A DNA stretch of 49,895 nucleotides from CAYGLF01 sp964350945 (lineage in GTDB: Bacteria > Chlamydiota > Chlamydiia > Chlamydiales > JAAZZY01), in the NCBI GenBank assembly GCA_964350945.1, contig CAYGLF010000010.1, positions 1-49,895 on the forward strand. The letters are read 5' to 3'. Each line of letters starts with the position of its first letter. Within the stretch, counting starts at the first letter, position 1. Of the stretch, positions 43,003 through 49,895 are shown one piece after another. The position numbers and the translations under genes were made by a program. A model generated the notes under the pieces. The model saw nothing but the letters and a program-made list of their open reading frames with translations, was not told the DNA's origin and did no database searches.

Positions 43003-44217
43003 ATGAAGAAACTGTCCGTTCTAGATACTGCTGACAAAATTTATGCAACGAGCCACATTGGCCCTGAGGTTGTCTTGCTGGGAATGCAGCATTTGACTCC
43101 AACGACTGTGGAGTTATTTAAAAGATTGATCAAAAAAGGGTTTAATCCAAGCAATATCTATTTAATGGGGAAATGTTACTCAGCCAACCCGATAAATTTC
43201 CACAAGCTTGCTGAGATGGGAATTAATATGAGTGAGCGTAGCTTTTATTTTAATAGTCACGAGAGCTATGACCAAACTCTTAAAGAAGGGGTTTTTGAAT
43301 TTTTTAAGTCTGCCGTTGCTCAAATTGACTTTAGCAAATGTAAAAAAGTTATCTTACTAGATGATGGGGCTTCACTTTTGTCTGCAGCTTCTCAACTACT
43401 TCCAGCAACCGTCGAAGTTGTGGGAGTTGAACAAACCTCTGCTGGATATCATATTGCTAAAAAATTAAACTTACCTTTTTCGGTGGTTAATGTCGCTCGC
43501 TCAAAAACAAAACTTCATTATGAAACTCCTTTTATCTGCCGTATGCTTTGTAGAAAAGTAAAAGAACACATGGAGACCATCGATTTTAAAATCGAAAATA
43601 TCTTGATTGTAGGGTCGGGTTATATCGGAAAGGGGATCTATAACTATCTAAATCCTAAATTTAAGGTCGATCTTTTTGATTTGAAGGATCATGAGGCTGC
43701 AGAGCTTACTGCTGAGAAACTTGGTAAATACCAGTTGATTATTGGCTGTGCAGGTGTCAACTCTTTGAAATTAGAAGTTCTTAAGAAAATCAAACATAAA
43801 GTTGCCTTAATCAGTGCTTCTTCATCCGATCGTGAATTTCCAGCTCTTGAGTTAAGATCACAGCTGCCAAAGTATCACTACTTTAGTCAAAATATCGAAG
43901 TTGGAAATATCCATTTAATTAACTCCGGGTTTCCAGTAAACTTCGACGATAGATTTTTAGACTCTTCTGAGCTCGAGTTAACGCGATCACTGCTTTTTAT
44001 GGCTATTATGCAAGCATCCCAAAAGAAATATGCCCGCGTATCTCACTTTGAAACGGTGAATCACCAAGATCAAATCTTAGAGAAATACCTTCAAGTTTAT
44101 TCTCCGCAATCGTGTGATCCAACCTGTTATTTAAAAAAAATGTCGGAAATTAGTTTTCCTGCAGCCAGTCAACTATTAAGGGCTTTAAGTTTTTATGCCT
44201 TCCCTAGCCCTTGCTAA
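43003..44217 (+). CDS. S-adenosylhomocysteine-hydrolase-like NAD-binding protein
   Basis: 404 residues. The layout follows SAH hydrolase: SHIGPEVVLLGMQHL near the N-terminus, VILLDDGASLLSAA (like DDG of the family) at about 125, GVEQTSAG (like ETTTG) at about 145, and the NAD-binding GSGYIGKGIYNYL (compare GYGDVGKG) at about 205. SAHH normally splits SAH to adenosine and homocysteine with NAD. The first part is shorter and the C-terminal catalytic tail of true SAHH is not recognisable, so it may be an inactive or altered paralogue. The promoter and AGAGG fix the ATG at 43003. The gene heads a plus-strand cluster. Confidence 0.65.
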   Translation: MKKLSVLDTADKIYATSHIGPEVVLLGMQHLTPTTVELFKRLIKKGFNPSNIYLMGKCYSANPINFHKLAEMGINMSERSFYFNSHESYDQTLKEGVFEFFKSAVAQIDFSKCKKVILLDDGASLLSAASQLLPATVEVVGVEQTSAGYHIAKKLNLPFSVVNVARSKTKLHYETPFICRMLCRKVKEHMETIDFKIENILIVGSGYIGKGIYNYLNPKFKVDLFDLKDHEAAELTAEKLGKYQLIIGCAGVNSLKLEVLKKIKHKVALISASSSDREFPALELRSQLPKYHYFSQNIEVGNIHLINSGFPVNFDDRFLDSSELELTRSLLFMAIMQASQKKYARVSHFETVNHQDQILEKYLQVYSPQSCDPTCYLKKMSEISFPAASQLLRALSFYAFPSPC

Positions 44218-44293
44218 CTAATAATTAGTTTGTCTAAAAAATAAATCCTCTATAAACGATTATAATAGTCTTGTTTAAAGAGAATTTTGTGAC

Positions 44294-46291
44294 GTGCTGA
44301 AAAGAACTTATGAGTTGACGATCAGCTTTATTCAATATGTTAAAAGCCATCAAATCTTGGTCGATTCCGATAAGCGCATCTTTGGCATTTTATATACCCT
44401 TATGGGTTGGTTTTTAATTGCTTTTTCAATGGTTCGCTTCCAGCCTGATTATGAAAGGATGCCGCTTTCTTTTTCAATGCTTATCGGATTTTCTTCTGGG
44501 TTAGTGTTTCTATATTTTCTAGCTAAAATTTTTAAAATTCCTCTGCAAATCAAACCAGCAACGGATTTAGATCAAAGATCTCACTTTAGTATTTCTTCGA
44601 GGAAATGGTTGATTTATCTGCGAGGTGCGATTGCTGTTTTATCTTATGCAGGGCTAATGGGGGCTAAGAGATCACTAGGAGTGATTGATGACTCGGCTAT
44701 TTTTGGGGCAGACGCTTTAGTATATGCCCTTTTAATGTGGTGGATTATCAAAGAAAAGCGGACAATTCTAGAGTGGATGGGTATTTTGATAGGAACACTG
44801 GGCGTTGCCCTTCCATTTATTGTTAACACTCCTTCTTTTGGTCTGTATGTGTCCATCACAGGAGGGCTCTTAGGAGTTTTGTCCTCGACATTTATGGCGA
44901 TTATTTTTTTTATGAATTCTGCACTTGTGCGTCATGAACCTCCCGCTCGAGTCGCCTTTTATCAATGTTTGATGGGGCTAGCACTTGCTATAATTCTATG
45001 CTTAATCAAGTATCGAACCCTTTTAAATATTATCCCTCAAATTAAACGAGCAGATCTTACCGACTCGATTGTGGGTGGCCTGTTGTTTGCAGTGGCTCTG
45101 ATCTTTTTTTTTCGTGCCTTTTTATACACCGAAGTCATCTTAATTGCGATTACAGGCTACAGCCTAGACCCTATAACCATTTGCATGATAAAAATGATGG
45201 GTTTGGGAGATAGCTGTATCTCCCAAAACTGGTTGACAATAGTACTTATTACTATTGGAACAGCTATTTTATACTATGAAGAGCATCACCACGGGAAATT
45301 ACGGCGAGATGTCAAAGCGAATCACCCCATCTATGACCAAACAGTTGTAGAAGAATTTGATCAGACCGACCGAAAGTATAAAGCCCATGAAATTTCTACA
45401 GGAACATATTTACTGAAGAAAAAACAGTTCTACGATCTTTTATTTAAAATATCAGAAGATATGGTTGATAATGATATTGAGAGTATCGAAGTTGACAAAG
45501 GAATTGTCTACTTCTCTCTTTTTGATCCAGCTATTACTTTAGAGTGTAATGAAAGTAGTATGCGCTCAGTCCCTCTAGAAATTTTAAGCTTTAATGGCTA
45601 TTGCAAATCTGAGCTAAACATGCTTTATAAACTGTCCAAAGACCTATCTGTAATTGTAGATTTCAATGCCCAGGTTGGCTGGCTAACACTTAATATGGCT
45701 AAGAAAAGGCCGCAGGCACAGCTTTTTGCTTTTGAACCAGAGCCTGAGTGCTTTTCTCACCTTATCCGAAATATTAAAAACAATCAGTGTGATCATGTGC
45801 AAGCTCTTCAATGTCGCCTAAGTGATCATAATGGATTAGAAAAGATGGCCCTTTTACCCGATGACCGTATTTTAATTCCTGGGGAAAAAGCATTAATTTA
45901 TACTGACCTTAAAAAGTTTGACTGTAAAAGTGTGACTCTAGAGCAAGCTTTAGAGGGAAAGAATGTCGAGGTTGTTGACCTGATTATGGGACAAGCGACT
46001 GGCAATGAACTCGAAATGCTCAAAGGGGCAAGTGCTATTTTAAAAAATAAGACCCCAATCCTATTTTTAGAGCTTTTTGAAGAGTTTTGCTCTGAATTTG
46101 ATGCTTCAATTCAAGATATCATCGATTACCTTAAAGAGTATGGTTATTTGCCTTACCAGGTGGTTTCTGAAGGAAATGCCGAGGATCAAGAAGCTTCGGA
46201 TTCCATCCCTCATTATTTTTTTATGCATTCAAAAAAGCATGCTGATAAAATTACTCAATTTAAAGAAGAGCTTAAGACCCCCGAAAATTGA
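44294..46291 (+). CDS. EamA/DMT transporter fused to a degenerate FkbM-type methyltransferase domain
   Basis: 665 residues, two parts. Residues about 30-330 hold ten membrane helices of the EamA drug/metabolite transporter fold (for example RGAIAVLSYAGLMGA and ILEWMGILIGTLGVAL). Residues about 450-650 resemble FkbM methyltransferases: VIVDFNAQVGWLTLNMA, FAFEPEPECFSHLIRNI, and VVDLIMGQATGNELEMLKGA. In ordinary FkbM proteins the last block reads roughly LIKIDVEGxExEVLKGA; here the acidic residues are gone, and motif I has DFNAQVG for D(I/V)GANIG. The domain may bind but not transfer. A GTG start at 44294 is used. Related transporters carry SAM in Chlamydia and Rickettsia. It lies 76 bases after the SAHH-like gene. 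Confidence 0.78.
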   Translation: MLKRTYELTISFIQYVKSHQILVDSDKRIFGILYTLMGWFLIAFSMVRFQPDYERMPLSFSMLIGFSSGLVFLYFLAKIFKIPLQIKPATDLDQRSHFSISSRKWLIYLRGAIAVLSYAGLMGAKRSLGVIDDSAIFGADALVYALLMWWIIKEKRTILEWMGILIGTLGVALPFIVNTPSFGLYVSITGGLLGVLSSTFMAIIFFMNSALVRHEPPARVAFYQCLMGLALAIILCLIKYRTLLNIIPQIKRADLTDSIVGGLLFAVALIFFFRAFLYTEVILIAITGYSLDPITICMIKMMGLGDSCISQNWLTIVLITIGTAILYYEEHHHGKLRRDVKANHPIYDQTVVEEFDQTDRKYKAHEISTGTYLLKKKQFYDLLFKISEDMVDNDIESIEVDKGIVYFSLFDPAITLECNESSMRSVPLEILSFNGYCKSELNMLYKLSKDLSVIVDFNAQVGWLTLNMAKKRPQAQLFAFEPEPECFSHLIRNIKNNQCDHVQALQCRLSDHNGLEKMALLPDDRILIPGEKALIYTDLKKFDCKSVTLEQALEGKNVEVVDLIMGQATGNELEMLKGASAILKNKTPILFLELFEEFCSEFDASIQDIIDYLKEYGYLPYQVVSEGNAEDQEASDSIPHYFFMHSKKHADKITQFKEELKTPEN

Positions 46292-46356
46292 CTCGTTTTT
46301 TTTAACAAAAGCTTTTAGACTCACCTCCTTTGCAATCACCAAAAAAGAGGATTAAG

Positions 46357-47034
46357 ATGGAGCGATGTGTCGCTATTACAGGAGTTTCTAAAGGGCTAGG
46401 AAGAGCACTTGTAGATACTTTTGATCAAAAAGGGTGGACCGTTTTTGGATGTGCTCGATCTAAGAAAATAATTGAGGAGATGACCCAGGTTTTAGACAAG
46501 CGCCATCGCTTTTCTGCACTCGATATCACAAGTTATGAGGCCGTTGAGAAGTGGAGTCAGTCTCTCTCTCAGTTTTCTATTGATATTTTGATTAACAATG
46601 CATCGATTGTTAACCAACCAAAGCACCTTTGGGAGATCTCACCCCAAGAGTTTCAAGAGACCCTTCAAGTGAATCTAGGGGGTGTTTTTAACTCACTGAG
46701 ATGTTTTGTCCCATCTATGATTCGTCAAAAAAAAGGGGTCTTTGCCTCTATAAGCTCAGATTGGGGGAAGTCTGCAGATGCTCAAGTAGGTCCTTACTGC
46801 GCAAGTAAGTTTGGCTTAGAGGGGATGATGCAGTCGCTTGCCCTAGAGCTTCCTCAAGGATTGATTAGCCTCAGTATAGACCCAGGCATTATGAAAACTA
46901 AGATGCTTGAAAAATGTCAACCCCCTTCAGTCTATCAAAAGGCCCAAACTCCTCAATACATTGCTGAAAAAGTTGTCAGAAAGCTCACTCACCTCAAACC
47001 CAGCGATTCTGGAAGCAGAGTGGTCATTTCATAG
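46357..47034 (+). CDS. Short-chain dehydrogenase/reductase (SDR)
   Basis: 225 residues of the classical SDR type. Cofactor motif is ITGVSKGLGRAL (TGxxxGxG), then NNAS in place of NNAG, and the active site has SISSDWG with YCASKFGLEGMM, so Ser, Tyr and Lys are present. A plausible reaction is NAD(P)-dependent reduction of a carbonyl, with unknown substrate. The ATG at 46357 has AAGAGG six bases upstream. It follows the fusion transporter by 65 bases on the same strand and may share transcription with it. The gene at 47052 is convergent. Confidence 0.88.
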   Translation: MERCVAITGVSKGLGRALVDTFDQKGWTVFGCARSKKIIEEMTQVLDKRHRFSALDITSYEAVEKWSQSLSQFSIDILINNASIVNQPKHLWEISPQEFQETLQVNLGGVFNSLRCFVPSMIRQKKGVFASISSDWGKSADAQVGPYCASKFGLEGMMQSLALELPQGLISLSIDPGIMKTKMLEKCQPPSVYQKAQTPQYIAEKVVRKLTHLKPSDSGSRVVIS

Positions 47035-47051
47035 TCTCAAAAAGAATTTGA

Positions 47052-47642
47052 CTATTTATACATGCTCCCTGGCTTACACAAAGCAGGTTCTAATAACACC
47101 TCTTGGTGTCCTTGAGACTCTAAAATAGCAATCGCTTCTTCGTAGGTTTCTTCGTCTTCTTGATGGTAGCCATACTCTTGCTCTGGGATTTTAGTTTTGA
47201 AACCTATATAGCCAGAATAGTAGCCGGCAACTGAAATGTCAGGATCAAACAGTTCTTTTTTACCGTTAGTAACGAAAAAAACGATTTCTACACTCTTATA
47301 ACCAAATCCTTCTTGTGAAAGATAGGGCTGAATCTCTTCATTTTGGTTAACTATTGTGATCATCTCATTCACACAGTCTATCAGCATCAAGCGGAGCTCG
47401 TCTTTAGGCATTTTTTGTCTAACTTCAAAGCTTAATGAGAGCTTTTCAACTTCATTCATAGCAGCCATGCCAAAGCCGATGGGATGTATAGGGTATTTTT
47501 TTACTAAGTTTTGAGAAGTTGTTCTAATCACATCATGGATTTCTTTAGTCCCTTCAGAAGCTGTGTCAAAGCTCATTTCAGAAGAACACGAACTCATGAG
47601 GAGTCCAGAAAAAATAAATAGTAGTAAAAGTTTAATTTTCAT
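47052..47642 (-). CDS. Putative lipoprotein
   Basis: 196 residues. The signal LLLLFIFSGLLMSSC has a lipobox (LMSSC) with Cys near 19, so it is likely anchored in a membrane after lipidation. The rest is soluble and acidic (HQEDEETYEEAIAILESQ near the end), with a second Cys pair element (LIDCVNE, ALCKPG). I do not recognise a family. The ATG lies one base after the stop of the upstream hydrolase-like gene, so it is coupled with it. It is convergent with the SDR gene, with 17 bases between. Confidence 0.72.
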   Translation of the reverse strand: MKIKLLLLFIFSGLLMSSCSSEMSFDTASEGTKEIHDVIRTTSQNLVKKYPIHPIGFGMAAMNEVEKLSLSFEVRQKMPKDELRLMLIDCVNEMITIVNQNEEIQPYLSQEGFGYKSVEIVFFVTNGKKELFDPDISVAGYYSGYIGFKTKIPEQEYGYHQEDEETYEEAIAILESQGHQEVLLEPALCKPGSMYK

Positions 47643-47643
47643 T

Positions 47644-49895
47644 TTAGAGGTTCTCCTTTACAAATTGGCCTATATTATCATTTATAGTTTTGTGAAAAGT
47701 GGGACTATTGATCCCGTGATCGCACAGGCTTATTTTCTTTTTGCTTTTTAAAATCGTGATAGTACTGGAGCAGCGTTTGCGTCCCTCTACATCCAAATTG
47801 GGAACAAGCCAGTCTTTACTGGATACAAAATGTTTAATATTCCCACAAAGTTCTTTATCGATGTAAGCGGAAGGGGAAATAGCCACCACTGAAATGCGCT
47901 TTCTGAGATTGGGGGGAAGTTGAAGAAGCGCGTTACGGGTAATCGCAGTGCCTTGACTATGGCAAAAAAGAAGGAGGCGTTTGTCACAGCCATTTTTTTC
48001 AAAGTAATTGAGAATATCTTGAGTTAGCACTTCTACAGGAGGGGTGGCAACGCCTTTGAAATTGAGGAGTGCCTCATTGATGTCCATCAGACTGCCATGG
48101 GTGGCATTATAGGTTGAGAAGACCTTAGCGCCTCCTGCCATCTGTGAAATTTTAGCAGCCATTTTTTGAGACTCATGCTTCCCATTGCGGATGCCATTGA
48201 CATGGAAAATGGCGCCTCCTTTGAGATCGTAGCCATCGACTATTTGTAACATAGAGGGAGAGTAAAAATCTGATGCCTTAAAAGTGTCGAAGTCAAAGTG
48301 GTTGAAAGTTGCAGAAAACACTCTTGCTGCCATGCTTTCAAAAAGAGGGTATTTTTTTAGTTTGATAGGCCCTTTTTCTACGGCCTCCCAGTCAGTAGGG
48401 TTTTTAAGGGCTTTACTCGACAATATCTCAAAGGATTTTTTGACTTTAAAAGCAGGTCCTAAAATCATCCATCCAAAATCTTTCCAATGTTGGGGCCCAA
48501 GAGAAAGCTCTTTAAGTCGTTCTTGATATAGGGTCATTCCCGTTTGGATGTTAGACTGAAGCTCTTCTAACTTTGAATTTAATTCCCGGTCTTTAAAAAG
48601 AGCTTCTTTGCAAAGTTCTTCTAAAGTTTCTTGAAGCCAAGTAGCATTTTGATCAATGGGCTCTCCTTTGAGTGCTTGGGCAAGTAAAGGGGCACATTTT
48701 AAAGAATGGAATTTCCCATGCTCTTTTAAAAATGAAACCATTAAATATAGAGAGTCTACAGTTTTAGAAAGAGCTAAGGCTGTTTCTTTAGTACGAATAA
48801 TCTCTGGAGAGATAAACTCTTTAACAGCTGGGTGAACAGGAGAAAGTTCCACAACCCTTTTACGTATCCTTTCACGCCTCACAGCTGGTCCTAAAGAGAT
48901 AGGCAATCCCCTGAGCTCATTAAAAACGGTGGTAAAGCAAGCATCGCGGTCAAAAAAGAAGTAGGCAGAAAAGTCATCAGGGTCCAGGCGCTCTTGGATA
49001 TCAGGATTATAGATCGTGCCTATCTGCTGTGCAATCAGGCTTACTTTTTGTTTGAAAGAGTCTGGAAGTTTAGGAATTGCTTGAACGCGATGTAGGCCTG
49101 CAAGCACCGCCTTTGTAAATGAGAATTTTCCGAATTGATTGTAAAGGATCTGTGATTCTTGAGAATTTTCAGAAATCTCAGCGGTAATTTTCAGATCAAG
49201 CAGATTTAAAATGTAGCTGGCTGCTTTTTCAAAAGATTTTATTGTAATCTTCAAAGGGGGCAAAAAGGAGTTATTAATAATGTCAGAGCGTGGTTGCAGA
49301 AGGGGAGCATACTCTTTTGTAAATTGATTAGCTCCTCTAAAGGTCAAGTCGTATTCTAAAATAGGAGGATAGGATAAGGGTTCTGGTTTAAGAGACGTCT
49401 GGTTTTCTTCAATTATCAAATTGTTGATATCAATCATCTTGTCAAAGAAAGTTTCTTTATGGGGCGTGACCGGATGAGGGGGCGACAGAGGGGGCCAAGT
49501 AATCGAGGTCGACGCTACTTTTTCTAAGTTTCTTTGGAAAAATGAGGAGCTAGGGGGTAATAGAGATACTTTATCTAAATCAGGCATGATCTGATCGCGT
49601 ATGCGCTCGATCGCTAGTGCACCTATCATTGAGGCGTTTTTGAGTGTTGGTTGCTCAAGATGTGGAAATTTAAATTGAGCAGGATGGAACATAAACGGCC
49701 CTTTTACCTCTTTAATAAACTTGTGGGTAATTTGGGGGACGTTCGGCACCTTAAGATGGTGGTCGATTGAAGATGCAAATAGCTGCTTAAAATTGGGGTG
49801 CTCAATTGGGATTTTATGGGGAAATAGTTGGTAGTTGTCAGCTGGCAGGAATTTAAAAATAGAGGCGGGTTTTAAAGATGGGGGATGATTGGGGT
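47644..49895 (-). CDS. Large alpha/beta-hydrolase-like chlamydial protein, 5' end outside the window
   Basis: The frame is open from 47644 to the right edge, giving at least 750 codons, with no ATG in the first part (GTG at 49749 is not a convincing start). The N-terminal 500 residues are largely helical and unknown. The last 200 residues fit an alpha/beta hydrolase: strand LLLFCHSQGTAI with nucleophile in HSQG, then SSKDWLVPNLD (acid) and SLCDHGINS (His). The order Ser, Asp, His is right. The layout resembles large chlamydial proteins of the DUF687 type, from memory. It lies in an operon with the lipoprotein. Substrate and location are unknown; a lipid or ester is possible. Confidence 0.7.
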   Translation of the reverse strand, partial: PNHPPSLKPASIFKFLPADNYQLFPHKIPIEHPNFKQLFASSIDHHLKVPNVPQITHKFIKEVKGPFMFHPAQFKFPHLEQPTLKNASMIGALAIERIRDQIMPDLDKVSLLPPSSSFFQRNLEKVASTSITWPPLSPPHPVTPHKETFFDKMIDINNLIIEENQTSLKPEPLSYPPILEYDLTFRGANQFTKEYAPLLQPRSDIINNSFLPPLKITIKSFEKAASYILNLLDLKITAEISENSQESQILYNQFGKFSFTKAVLAGLHRVQAIPKLPDSFKQKVSLIAQQIGTIYNPDIQERLDPDDFSAYFFFDRDACFTTVFNELRGLPISLGPAVRRERIRKRVVELSPVHPAVKEFISPEIIRTKETALALSKTVDSLYLMVSFLKEHGKFHSLKCAPLLAQALKGEPIDQNATWLQETLEELCKEALFKDRELNSKLEELQSNIQTGMTLYQERLKELSLGPQHWKDFGWMILGPAFKVKKSFEILSSKALKNPTDWEAVEKGPIKLKKYPLFESMAARVFSATFNHFDFDTFKASDFYSPSMLQIVDGYDLKGGAIFHVNGIRNGKHESQKMAAKISQMAGGAKVFSTYNATHGSLMDINEALLNFKGVATPPVEVLTQDILNYFEKNGCDKRLLLFCHSQGTAITRNALLQLPPNLRKRISVVAISPSAYIDKELCGNIKHFVSSKDWLVPNLDVEGRKRCSSTITILKSKKKISLCDHGINSPTFHKTINDNIGQFVKENL

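Noticed and set aside
1..49895. CRISPR arrays, rRNA genes and prophage structural genes
   Set aside because: No regularly spaced repeats, rRNA sequences or phage head/tail proteins were seen on either strand.

Overview
The window is chromosomal DNA from a member of the Chlamydiae, most likely an environmental (amoeba- or arthropod-associated) chlamydia rather than Chlamydia itself. The evidence is gene order and gene content. A type II secretion block (gspD-gspE-gspF-gspG plus pseudopilin-like genes) and an rplU-rpmA-obg block that converges on a metal ABC transporter operon match arrangements I remember from Chlamydia (around CT565-CT572 and CT415-CT420 of C. trachomatis). Around them lie genes of a larger-genome relative: a phosphoribosyltransferase, NAD-malic enzyme, OPT transporter, autotransporter, ankyrin protein, and recombinase and insertion sequence remnants. 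The DNA is AT-rich. A run of 10 Ns at 42682-42691 shows a draft scaffold.

Layout. 1-4795: an exported or anchored hypothetical, a small hypothetical, then a three-gene MoxR / DUF58 / BatD-like operon with 4-bp stop/start overlaps. 4770-14423 (minus): the type II secretion locus, interrupted by an OPT-family transporter; none of its four pseudopilin-like proteins has the usual glycine before the cleavage site. 14699-15857: debris, with an IS3 transposase tail, a small toxin-like gene and an XRE antitoxin split by a frameshift in an A7 run. 15871-18432 (minus): PhoR-like sensor kinase and ParB. 18543-20369: a membrane protein and a probable outer-membrane barrel. 20905-22531: rplU-rpmA-obg with an excellent sigma70-type promoter. 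22565-24989 (minus): Zn/Mn-type ABC transporter. 25153-28200: a phosphoribosyltransferase with an apparent signal peptide, tRNA-Ser(GGA), and a decayed integrative element. Its large serine recombinase has lost the catalytic domain and reads antisense through the tRNA.

28208-34336: rescue release factor, a papain-like (NlpC/P60 or LRAT-like) effector candidate, an ankyrin/transmembrane effector candidate, an Inc-like hydrophobic protein, a YjdF-like protein and an acetolactate-decarboxylase-like protein. 33880-38067: a duplicated 457-bp block brackets a 925-residue autotransporter; the left copy is a dead ABC permease and the right copy belongs to the intact permease. 38337-42127: ABC ATPase, malic enzyme and MFS transporter. 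43003-47034: a plus-strand cluster behind a TTGACA-17-TAAAAT promoter, holding an S-adenosylhomocysteine-hydrolase-like protein, a ten-helix EamA transporter fused to a degenerate FkbM methyltransferase domain, and a short-chain dehydrogenase. 47052-49895 (minus): a lipoprotein and a large alpha/beta-hydrolase-like protein whose start lies beyond the window.

The best candidate for an undescribed system is the 43-47 kb cluster. EamA-family carriers move S-adenosylmethionine in Chlamydia and Rickettsia, so a carrier fused to a methyltransferase-like domain beside an SAH-hydrolase-like protein suggests a SAM/SAH uptake, sensing or recycling module. This is inference from sequence motifs only.
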